A DNA stretch of 11,300 nt from Desulfobacteraceae bacterium (GTDB lineage: Bacteria; Desulfobacterota; DSM-4660; Desulfatiglandales; Desulfatiglandaceae), in contig DSCZ01000500.1 in assembly GCA_011048855.1 (NCBI GenBank), positions 1 through 11,300 of the forward strand. The letters are read 5' to 3'. The notes under the pieces were generated by a model. It was not told the origin of the DNA, did not search any database, and saw nothing but the letters and a program-made list of their open reading frames with translations. Position numbers and translations under genes: made by a program. Below are positions 1-6,079 of the stretch, one piece after another. Within the stretch, counting starts at the first letter, position 1; each line of letters starts with the position of its first letter.

Positions 1-57
1 ATTGTAATTCGATCCAAGTTGATAATTTTCCCTTATTTATTATGTTTTATTGATTCC
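1..57. other. AT-rich intergenic stretch at left edge
   Basis: This AT-rich stretch lies downstream of the leftward gene that ends at 58. I see no coding frame and no clear hairpin plus T-run in it, so a terminator cannot be claimed. Confidence 0.5.
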
Positions 58-543
58 TCACGACTCAACTTCCTTTTTTTTTCCTAAAGCTTCGGAGACA
101 ACCCGCTCGAAAATTTTCGTGCGGGGAAAGGCCGGTTTGGTGTCTGGACCCTTTTCTTTGTTTTCGTTTCCCCACCGACGGATGTATTCACGCATTTCCG
201 GATCGGTCAGGATGTATGCGAGAAGATGATTCTGGATTTCCACCGGAGCCGACTGCCTGGAAACAGATTTGTTCCATACCCCGCGGAGGTAAACGACCGC
301 GTCCAGCACCAGTTCGGCTTCTTCGACACTCCAGTGTCTCGAAGGTTCAAAACCCTCGGCCATGAGCCGTTCTCTTTGGTCCTTCGTGACCGTACCTGGT
401 GTACCGACACGCGGCATACTGCGGGCCCTGGCCCGCTCTAATTCCTCCGAAGGACGGTTTGCAACCGATGATTTTTTTTTGAATCGCTTTATGAAAAACC
501 AGGCAGCCAAAAATACCATTAATCCCAGGGCAAGACTGTCCAC
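58..543 (-). CDS. Small membrane-anchored protein of unknown function
   Basis: This encodes a 161-residue protein that I do not recognise. The start is GTG at 543, chosen because AAAGGAG lies 9 nt upstream of it. Residues 4-18 (LALGLMVFLAAWFFI) form one N-terminal membrane segment, followed by a strongly basic stretch (KRFKKK), which suggests a membrane anchor with a cytoplasmic soluble domain. The soluble part contains a region rich in charged residues (about 35-65) and a segment with alternating hydrophobic and acidic residues (SVEEAELVLDAVVYLRGVW, about 72-90). The tail is lysine-rich. There are no cysteines and no catalytic motif I can name. The gene begins 18 nt after the tilS stop codon, so it is very likely the last gene of the same leftward operon. 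The shared operon alone does not show a role in tRNA modification. Confidence 0.7.
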   Translation of the reverse strand: MDSLALGLMVFLAAWFFIKRFKKKSSVANRPSEELERARARSMPRVGTPGTVTKDQRERLMAEGFEPSRHWSVEEAELVLDAVVYLRGVWNKSVSRQSAPVEIQNHLLAYILTDPEMREYIRRWGNENKEKGPDTKPAFPRTKIFERVVSEALGKKKEVES

Positions 544-561
544 TTCGTCATACTCCTTTCA

Positions 562-1938
562 TCAATGCAGCCGTTCTATGGAAATCCGGAGCTTCCGTTT
601 TGTGTTTTCATTTATTTTGAACCTTTCATCGAGCCGGAACCCGCATACCCAGGCAATACGGCCGCCGGAGGTAAGGATCGGGGTGGTCGCACGCTCGGGC
701 GAAGGGAGTTTGATGTCAATAAAAAAGGCTTTTACTTTTTTGCTGCCTTGCATACCCAGCGGAACAAACCGATCCCCGGATCTGAAAGATCTCAGGACAA
801 GCGGGAAGGACAGAATGTCCATATCGAAGTCAGCCTGGTTGGGCGTTTCGGCCGGAGGGCCTGCCCTCGGTTGTTCCTGAATATCGATTTTCAATCCTAT
901 ATCGGTGATAACAAAAGTCCCCGGGCCCTTTATCTCATATCGAAATGGATTCTGCTGGAAGGTCTCCCGGGTGATCAGAAGTTTATCGTATGAGCGTTGT
1001 GCAGTCATGCCGCCGGGCAGATTTATAACCCCTTGAGGCGAAGAGCTTGCCGCAAGACGCTCGATGGCTTTCAAATGCCTGGTGTCGATTTTCCTGAGCG
1101 ACCCTGCCTTGTTTATAAATTCCCTGAGCACTCGCATACGAAGTGCAGGATGAAGCTGTCTCCAACGGGAAATCGGGATCTGCTGACGGGTTTGGTGCAA
1201 TAAGCCGTGTCTATCAATCCAGGAAACCGCCATGGATTCAAGGCATTCGTCGTCGCCCCGGATGATGTCGGCAGTATTTGCAAGCCGTTCTACAAGCCGC
1301 GGTTGATATTTTTTAAGCAGGGGCATCAGCTCGGACCGGATGCGGTTTCGGAGATAGCGGGTTCCGGTGTTGGATGAATCAAGCATATAATCGAGTCCGC
1401 GTGCGGCCAGGTAGGCCTCCACCTCTTCGCGGGAGATCCGGATCATCGGACGAATGATGAATTTTCCCCTTACAGGGGGAATAGCGGCGAGCCCGGAGCA
1501 GCCGCTTCCGCGCAGCAGCCGCATTATAACAGTCTCAGCCTGGTCGTCGATTGTATGGCCGAAGGCGATACGGCGTCCCCGGGTCTGCCGCCGTACGTCT
1601 TCGAGAAACCTGTAGCGGGCCGTTCGAGCCTTTTCTTCTTCGGATCCTTTCGGTGTTATTCGAGGAGGAACCGGATTTGTTATACAGGGAATATTCAGCG
1701 AGGCTGCAAGGCGGTGTACGAAAGCGGTATCAGCTGCATCTTCGTCGGGACGCAGGCCGTGGTCGAAATGAGCGACAACGAGGGATATCTGGAATTCCTC
1801 GGACAGAGCACTCAGGCAGTCAATCAAGCATACCGAATCCGGGCCCCCTGATACGGCGGTTACGACAAGATCACCGGGCGCAACCATCCGGTAGTCCGAA
1901 AGGGTGCGGGAAATCTTGTTACGTAGAGATCCAATCAT
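562..1938 (-). CDS. tilS: tRNA(Ile)-lysidine synthetase TilS
   Basis: TilS uses ATP and lysine to convert cytidine-34 of the CAU-anticodon tRNA-Ile into lysidine, which switches its charging and decoding from Met/AUG to Ile/AUA. It is normally essential and cytoplasmic. The 458-residue protein has the N-type PP-loop ATP-pyrophosphatase motif SGGPDS at residues 30-35. Further family blocks follow: HFDHGLRPDEDAADTAFV (about 57-74), the GHTIDDQAETVIMRLLRGSG block, and a central LRNRIRSELMPLL block. The C-terminal domain contains RSGDRFVPLGMQGSKKVKAF, typical of full-length TilS. The ATG at 1938 begins 17 nt after the stop of the upstream transporter gene. No strong Shine-Dalgarno is visible there, so expression may depend on read-through or coupling from the transporter genes. 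Confidence 0.95.
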   Translation of the reverse strand: MIGSLRNKISRTLSDYRMVAPGDLVVTAVSGGPDSVCLIDCLSALSEEFQISLVVAHFDHGLRPDEDAADTAFVHRLAASLNIPCITNPVPPRITPKGSEEEKARTARYRFLEDVRRQTRGRRIAFGHTIDDQAETVIMRLLRGSGCSGLAAIPPVRGKFIIRPMIRISREEVEAYLAARGLDYMLDSSNTGTRYLRNRIRSELMPLLKKYQPRLVERLANTADIIRGDDECLESMAVSWIDRHGLLHQTRQQIPISRWRQLHPALRMRVLREFINKAGSLRKIDTRHLKAIERLAASSSPQGVINLPGGMTAQRSYDKLLITRETFQQNPFRYEIKGPGTFVITDIGLKIDIQEQPRAGPPAETPNQADFDMDILSFPLVLRSFRSGDRFVPLGMQGSKKVKAFFIDIKLPSPERATTPILTSGGRIAWVCGFRLDERFKINENTKRKLRISIERLH

Positions 1939-1955
1939 GGAATGTTGTCGCGGTG

Positions 1956-2483
1956 TTAAAGATCGTGCCTCTCAAAAAAGAAAAACAACCACGTGAAGAC
2001 GGCACCGACCGCAATGATGACCACCCACTCGTTAAGGCCGAACAGGCCAGGAAGCGTTATCTTTCCTAAATTCCCCCAGTTCAGAACGGAATCTTTAAAC
2101 ACCGGATAGGCTTCAGCATAAAGGGCGGCTCCAAACAGCATGCCAAGCAGGCCGAAAGCGGCATCCCATCTTCCCTCGCCCACTGCTCCAGCCGCGGTGC
2201 CGGGGCAATATCCGAGAATGCCCCACCCGATGCCGAAAATGATTCCCCCGAGGATGTTGGCGCCCAGGGATGTTCCCTTGACGCTGAGGGAGACGAGGCC
2301 GATGTCTTTAAGTAGATATATACCCACCATCCCTACGAGTATGGCTGAAAACATGAACTTCACGATGGTGAAATCGATCAACCTCAATGCACCCAGTTGT
2401 TTGTCATATCTGAGTACCTGCCCCTTCTGGAGCAGGAAGCCGAAAAGTATGCCTGTCACTATTCCGTAGACCAGTTCCATCAT
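1956..2483 (-). CDS. YeeE/YedE-type half-transporter, second subunit (Cys form)
   Basis: This is a 175-residue integral membrane protein of the YeeE/YedE (DUF395/DUF6691-like) family, whose studied members take up thiosulfate; other members are linked to selenium. It has about four hydrophobic spans: residues 5-19, 40-58, 76-92 plus 106-122, and 153-171. The conserved cysteine motif GYCPGTAAGAVGEG (Cys93) is intact, and GFLLQKGQVLRYDKQLG near the N-terminus is characteristic of this half. Two adjacent ATG codons (2483 and 2480) follow AGGAG; I chose the first. That ATG shares its A with the TGA stop of the preceding gene, so the two halves should be translationally coupled and form one two-subunit transporter. 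The same frame stays open upstream to 2702, but that part is arginine-rich, not family-like, and overlaps the Sec-containing half, so it is not coding. Confidence 0.88.
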   Translation of the reverse strand: MMELVYGIVTGILFGFLLQKGQVLRYDKQLGALRLIDFTIVKFMFSAILVGMVGIYLLKDIGLVSLSVKGTSLGANILGGIIFGIGWGILGYCPGTAAGAVGEGRWDAAFGLLGMLFGAALYAEAYPVFKDSVLNWGNLGKITLPGLFGLNEWVVIIAVGAVFTWLFFFFERHDL

Positions 2484-3001
2484 CAGGCTCCTTTCCGATA
2501 AATCACGCGCGCGGTTAAGATACCTGCGGCGAAGAAGAACAGCAGGGAGATGTACCCGCTGAGCGCAAGTTGAGCCAGACCGCTCAACCCATGTCCGCTG
2601 GGTCACCCGCCGGCAAGCCGTGCTCCGAACATTGCGATGACACCGCCGAAGAACGCAGCGAAATATCTTCTGGCTTTTCCTGCGCCGAAGGCCTTTTCCC
2701 ACATCGGGGGAACTGGCGTAGTTTTAAAATCCCCGGACCACAGGGCAGAGAAAAATGCCCCGATGACAATGCCGGCCACGAGCATCATCTGCCAGTCCAC
2801 TTTAATTTTGGTTCTGATAAAATAAGGCATTTCCGCAACTGCTTCGGGAGCCACGGCCCGTTCGAGAATTCCGGCCGCCCTGACGAAGGTCGTAGACGCT
2901 CCCAGGTACTTGCCGGCGATCAGGACCGACAGGCACAGAATAAGGCCCGTTAATGCGCCGGCCGCATAAGGCGACCAGCTTTTTTTTCTGAAAACTCCCA
3001 T
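2483..3001 (-). CDS. YeeE/YedE-type half-transporter, first subunit, predicted selenoprotein (Sec133)
   Basis: This 172-residue membrane protein is read through an in-frame TGA at 2603-2605, translated here as selenocysteine 133. The ATG at 3001 has AAGGAGG 6 nt upstream. Membrane spans lie at about 12-30, 72-90, 113-131 and 149-167. Family markers on both sides of the TGA match: LGASTTFVRAAG (33-44) and FGARLAGG before it, PSGHGLSGLAQLALSGY after it. YeeE/YedE proteins normally read GGCxSGHG here, so the TGA replaces a conserved cysteine. In the characterised thiosulfate transporter, conserved cysteines lie along the substrate path and are needed for uptake. The TGA is followed by a SECIS-like hairpin. 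Stopping at the TGA would give 132 residues lacking the motif and last membrane span. A point-mutated pseudogene or base error is the alternative, but the hairpin and the intact frame to a stop overlapping the next gene argue against both. Confidence 0.85.
2555..2605 (-). promoter_or_regulatory. Bacterial SECIS element with Sec UGA codon
   Basis: The UGA is at 2605-2603 on the minus strand. After 15 nt comes a perfect 6-bp stem UUGAGC (2587-2582) / GCUCAA (2575-2570) closing a 6-nt loop GGUCUG (2581-2576). The loop begins 21 nt after the UGA and its first two bases are G. Both fit the described bacterial SECIS rules: a loop 16-37 nt from the UGA, with a G in the first two loop positions. The GGUCU string is the same one found in the SelB-binding loop of E. 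coli fdhF. A weaker lower stem is possible: CCC (2602-2600) with GGG (2557-2555), and AGCG (2599-2596) with CGCU (2565-2562). Confidence 0.82.
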
Positions 3002-3064
3002 ATCCGACCTCCTTTCCTTCGACGAAAACGGTCCGGCATACCGCATTAATATGTGAGGCAGGGA

Positions 3065-3367
3065 TCAATTCAAAATATAGCCCAGCATCACTTCTTCTAT
3101 CTCGTAGTCTTCCTCGTCTTCTTCATCAAGTTCATACAGGTAGGATATTTTCCCCCGGTATTCATCTTTAAGCACCAGATCACCGTCCGGGTTTTCCTTC
3201 AGCAGACCATCACAACAGTCCGGGCATATGGGTCCGTGGGGTTCGTCTCCTTCGAAAAAGAAAGGCGCCCAGCCGTCAAGGGACGTCATGTCTTCTCTGA
3301 AATCAACGGAAACACCGCATATCACACATTTCATGCTGTTCAATACACCTCCATCGGACAAAAGCAT
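3065..3367 (-). CDS. Small CxxC zinc-ribbon-like acidic protein
   Basis: The product is a 100-residue protein of unknown function. Two cysteine pairs, CVIC (14-17) and CPDC followed by another Cys (about 48-52), could form one zinc-ribbon-like site. The C-terminal third is very acidic (ELDEEDEEDYEIEE). There is no signal peptide or membrane segment, so it is probably cytoplasmic. The start at 3367 has GGAGG 7 nt upstream. An alternative ATG at 3334 (protein starting MKCVICG) has GGAGGT 12 nt upstream and would begin right at the first CxxC, so the start is uncertain. It is the first gene of the leftward run and lies 63 nt upstream of the selenoprotein transporter half. Whether it is functionally tied to that transporter cannot be told from sequence. 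Confidence 0.72.
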   Translation of the reverse strand: MLLSDGGVLNSMKCVICGVSVDFREDMTSLDGWAPFFFEGDEPHGPICPDCCDGLLKENPDGDLVLKDEYRGKISYLYELDEEDEEDYEIEEVMLGYILN

Positions 3368-3431
3368 CCGTTATCCTCCGGTCGCGAAGCCTCACCGATC
3401 AATTTCCAGTCGTGGTACAGCTTTCGATAAC

Positions 3432-3460
3432 GGAATAAACTGTTTAGGCTTTTATGTCAA
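3432..3460 (-). promoter_or_regulatory. Candidate sigma-70 promoter for the leftward operon
   Basis: The minus strand has a perfect -35 TTGACA (3460-3455), a 17-nt spacer and a weak -10 TATTCC (3437-3432). It would give a leader of about 55-60 nt ahead of the start at 3367. Only three of six -10 bases match the consensus, so support comes mainly from the -35 box and spacing. Confidence 0.45.
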
Positions 3461-3493
3461 GCATAGACCCTGCATGGACGCACGGGGCGGCAC

Positions 3494-3521
3494 TTGACTG
3501 GCGGTATCCAGTTATTACAGT
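3494..3521 (+). promoter_or_regulatory. Candidate sigma-70 promoter for htpX
   Basis: The box pair is TTGACT (3494-3499), a 16-nt spacer and TACAGT (3516-3521), about 40 nt before the htpX start. It lies back to back with the candidate leftward promoter, so 3368-3564 would be a divergent control region. No heat-shock sigma-32 type boxes were recognised. Confidence 0.4.
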
Positions 3522-3564
3522 AGGATCAAACAGTAAAGGAAAAAATTATGGAGGATTGAGAAAC

Positions 3565-4482
3565 ATGGGAAATATATTTAGAACCGGGCTCCTTCTCGGC
3601 GTGTTGACGGCGCTTCTGGTGCTGATCGGAGCGGCGCTGGGTGGACGGCAGGGTATGCTCATCGCTTTTGTTTTTGCCGCTGGTATGAATTTTTTCGGCT
3701 ACTGGTTTTCGGACCGGATCGTGCTCAAGATGCACAGGGCCGTTGAAGCTTCCCCCGATCGTAATGCTGAGTTATACCGGATAGTTCAGGAACTGTCCCA
3801 TAACGCAGGAATTCCGACGCCTCGTGTTTTTATAATACCGGATCAAAGCCCGAATGCCTTTGCAACCGGTAGAAATCCGGAGCATGCTGTCGTGGCGGTT
3901 ACCGAGGGACTGCTCAGGCTGATGAAAAAGGAAGAAGTCGCCGGAGTGATTGCCCATGAACTGGCCCATGTCCGAAACAGGGATATTCTGATCGGCTCCA
4001 TTGCAGCGACGATGGCAGGGGCGGTGATGATTCTGGCAAACATGGCCAGATGGGCGGCGCTGTTCGGCGGGGGAGGAAACAATGAAGGGGGACGTTCCGG
4101 AGTGGCCGGGATGATCATTATTTCGATACTTGCTCCGTTGGCCGCCTTGATGGTGCAAATGGCCGTTTCCCGTTCGCGGGAATATCATGCGGATGCAACC
4201 GGTGCAAGGATTTCCGGGAATCCTTCCGGACTCGCTTCAGCGCTTGAAAAGCTAGGCGCCTACAGTAAACGGGTTCCGATGAAGACGGCCGAACCTTCCT
4301 CGGCGCATATGTTCATCGTGAATCCTTTGTCCGGGCGCTCTATGGCGTCGCTTTTTTCCACCCACCCTCCGATCGAGGAGCGAATTGCGAGACTCAGGGG
4401 CCGCGGGCCCGAGAGCGGCGGAGGGGTGGAACCGAAAGGGGTGCAAAGAGCCGAGGACACTTGGAGGAGCCTTTCCGGATAA
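3565..4482 (+). CDS. htpX: HtpX-type M48 membrane zinc metalloprotease
   Basis: HtpX is an inner-membrane zinc endopeptidase that degrades damaged membrane proteins and works alongside FtsH in membrane quality control. The 305-residue protein has two N-terminal hydrophobic spans (about 6-25 and 30-48). The catalytic HELAH motif is at 131-135 (HExxH: two zinc-binding His and the catalytic Glu). Two further membrane spans follow (about 143-165 and 182-203), and SREYHAD supplies the third zinc ligand (Glu206). The C-terminal part contains FSTHPPIEERIARL, the usual family ending. The ATG at 3565 is preferred over an open frame reaching back to 3454: it begins the family N-terminus and is preceded by GGAGG about 10 nt upstream. 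The gene is monocistronic and converges with the next gene, ending 21 nt from it. Confidence 0.95.
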   Translation: MGNIFRTGLLLGVLTALLVLIGAALGGRQGMLIAFVFAAGMNFFGYWFSDRIVLKMHRAVEASPDRNAELYRIVQELSHNAGIPTPRVFIIPDQSPNAFATGRNPEHAVVAVTEGLLRLMKKEEVAGVIAHELAHVRNRDILIGSIAATMAGAVMILANMARWAALFGGGGNNEGGRSGVAGMIIISILAPLAALMVQMAVSRSREYHADATGARISGNPSGLASALEKLGAYSKRVPMKTAEPSSAHMFIVNPLSGRSMASLFSTHPPIEERIARLRGRGPESGGGVEPKGVQRAEDTWRSLSG

Positions 4483-4503
4483 AAGAACGGAACCCGATAT
4501 TTA

Positions 4504-5094
4504 TCAACGAACCTTGAACGAAATGCCTTCGAATGCAGGGTGACTGGACGAGTCCAGGAGTTCTTTCATTTCCTGAATATAATCCGGGGGGGAATTGTCG
4601 GTCCATCGCGGGTAGCCGCCGAGCCACACGTACACGATCATATCCTGGAAGACTTTTCTCGAAAACTCATATCGCCCGACGTGGATCTTGTCGCCTTGAC
4701 CGTTTACATTAAAGAAGATTTTTTCCGGCATTGAAAAGCGGCTCATAATTCTTTCAATGGTGGGCCTGGTAGCGGTTCCCCGCGGTTTCTGGCGGAACAG
4801 ACTGGAATTTTCGGGGAAGGGGAAAATTTTGTAGACTTCTCCAATGAATCCGCTGAATTCAATTCCGTGAATCGCATTCATCAAATTTCCGATTTCTTCA
4901 GGCCGGTTTATATGGTAGATCTCCCAGACCGCGGTGAATGGACTGCCCGAGGGGGAACGGGCGAGCTCTGTCATCCAATTTGCGAATTGGGTCGAAAAGA
5001 AGAAGCAGCGATCGAGAAGAAGCATATCCGAGTCTATATTGAAAAATCCGAAGGCGATGGTTCCGTGGGTTGTGGATTCGAAATCAAGCGGCAT
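4504..5094 (-). CDS. Conserved-looking hypothetical protein
   Basis: This is a 196-residue soluble protein with no family I recognise. The ATG at 5094 is preferred because GGAG lies 6 nt upstream. The frame is open back to a GTG at 5139, but that codon has no Shine-Dalgarno and overlaps a promoter-like TTGACA of the divergent gene. The sequence is rich in aromatics and has alternating hydrophobic strands (TIAFGFFNIDSDMLLLDRCFFFS near the N-terminus), suggesting a mixed alpha/beta fold. There are no membrane spans, only one cysteine, and no nucleotide-binding motif. A segment near the C-terminus (IVYVWLGGYPRW) is distinctive and could seed a homology search. It is convergent with htpX and divergent from the MoxR/VWA genes, so it probably has its own promoter. 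Confidence 0.75.
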   Translation of the reverse strand: MPLDFESTTHGTIAFGFFNIDSDMLLLDRCFFFSTQFANWMTELARSPSGSPFTAVWEIYHINRPEEIGNLMNAIHGIEFSGFIGEVYKIFPFPENSSLFRQKPRGTATRPTIERIMSRFSMPEKIFFNVNGQGDKIHVGRYEFSRKVFQDMIVYVWLGGYPRWTDNSPPDYIQEMKELLDSSSHPAFEGISFKVR

Positions 5095-5132
5095 CAGGAA
5101 CTCCATCGAATGTTGGAAGTCTGTCCGGTCGT

Positions 5133-5161
5133 TTGACACGGAGTGGTATATACTTTATCGT
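5133..5161 (+). promoter_or_regulatory. Candidate promoter for the MoxR-VWA-mltG operon
   Basis: The -35 is a perfect TTGACA (5133-5138), followed by a 17-nt spacer and TATCGT (5156-5161, four of six -10 bases). It predicts a leader of about 50 nt before the ATG at 5218. The 5095-5217 gap between divergent genes otherwise shows nothing distinct. Confidence 0.42.
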
Positions 5162-5217
5162 TGGATGCACTATCTCATAATTGAGTGGAATATTGCAATT
5201 TTTAAAGGAGCTGATTG

Positions 5218-6072
5218 ATGGTTGCGAAGCAGGAGAGAGAAAGTTTTTTTCAAGGCGCCTCCAGATACGTGCTGGACAGGGAATTGGCCAATATAGTGAA
5301 TGTATCGATGGAGCTTGAAATGCCGCTTCTTTTAAAAGGAGAGCCGGGCACAGGCAAGACGATGCTGGCTCACGCGGTGGCCGAGGCGTTGAAAATGCCG
5401 CTCACCGTATTGAATGTAAAATCAAGCATGAAACTGGTGGACGCGCTGTATCAATATGATACGTTGACCAGGCTCAATGACAGCCGGTTTGGAGATTCGA
5501 CGAGAAATGTCAGCAATATTGAAGAATATATTACAATGGGTAAAATAGGGCAGGCGTTTGTATCTGAAACACGTGTTGTGCTGCTGATCGACGAGATCGA
5601 CAAGGCCGATACCGATTTTCAGGACGATATGCTGGATGTGCTGGATCAAATGGAGTTCGATATCATGGAAATCGACAGAACGATCCGCGCCCGGCACCGG
5701 CCGGTGATAATCATCACCTCAAACGCGAAAAAGGATTTATCGGACCCTTTCCTCGGGAGATGCAATTTTCATCATATCGCGTTCCCGGAACCGGAATTTA
5801 TGCGAAGTATCGTCGAGGTTCATTTTCCGGACATTTCCCGGAAACTACTGGACCATTCGGTCGAAGCATTTTACAGGCTCAGGGATCTGCGGGGGCTGGA
5901 GAAGAAGCCGGCAACAAGGGAGCTTATCAACTGGATACGGGCATTGATGTCGGATCCTGACTTTGAATCCGGAAAACTCGGGAAAGGCGAGGTTCCCTAT
6001 CTAGGGGTGTTGTTCAAGAAAAGCGCCGATCTGGCCGTTGCACAATCGACCGTATCACGTTCCAGGTGGTAG
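5218..6072 (+). CDS. MoxR-type AAA+ ATPase
   Basis: This 284-residue AAA+ ATPase belongs to the MoxR group, whose members act as chaperones that activate or mature protein complexes together with VWA-domain partners. The Walker A motif is GEPGTGKT at 41-48, Walker B is VVLLIDEID at 120-128, sensor 1 is TSN at 167-169, and the Arg-finger region reads FLGRC (Arg181) where many relatives have FLRRC. I chose the ATG at 5218, which follows AAAGGAG by 7 nt; a TTG one codon earlier is less likely. A VWA/CoxE-like gene starts 7 nt after its stop, the classic MoxR-VWA pairing seen in CO dehydrogenase, methanol dehydrogenase and gas-vesicle related systems. No client complex lies in the window, so the substrate is unknown. 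Confidence 0.9.
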   Translation: MVAKQERESFFQGASRYVLDRELANIVNVSMELEMPLLLKGEPGTGKTMLAHAVAEALKMPLTVLNVKSSMKLVDALYQYDTLTRLNDSRFGDSTRNVSNIEEYITMGKIGQAFVSETRVVLLIDEIDKADTDFQDDMLDVLDQMEFDIMEIDRTIRARHRPVIIITSNAKKDLSDPFLGRCNFHHIAFPEPEFMRSIVEVHFPDISRKLLDHSVEAFYRLRDLRGLEKKPATRELINWIRALMSDPDFESGKLGKGEVPYLGVLFKKSADLAVAQSTVSRSRW

Positions 6073-6079
6073 GGGGCAT

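Noticed and set aside
2570..2587. The TTGAGC/GCTCAA hairpin as a terminator
   Set aside because: It has no following T-run and lies inside coding sequence just after the Sec codon. SECIS explains it better.
2603..2605. The TGA as an ordinary stop, or as a mark of a pseudogene or base error
   Set aside because: The frame after it encodes the rest of a conserved family motif and a membrane span, with no other stop before the overlap with the partner gene. The TGA sits at a cysteine column and is followed by a SECIS-like hairpin at the right distance.
2484..2702. Upstream extension of the second YeeE/YedE half
   Set aside because: The extension is arginine-rich, unlike the family, and overlaps the post-Sec part of the first half in another frame. 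A strong Shine-Dalgarno and ATG at 2483/2480 mark the real start.
3454..3564. N-terminal extension of htpX
   Set aside because: It runs over both candidate promoters, does not resemble the HtpX N-terminus, and the ATG at 3565 has a Shine-Dalgarno.
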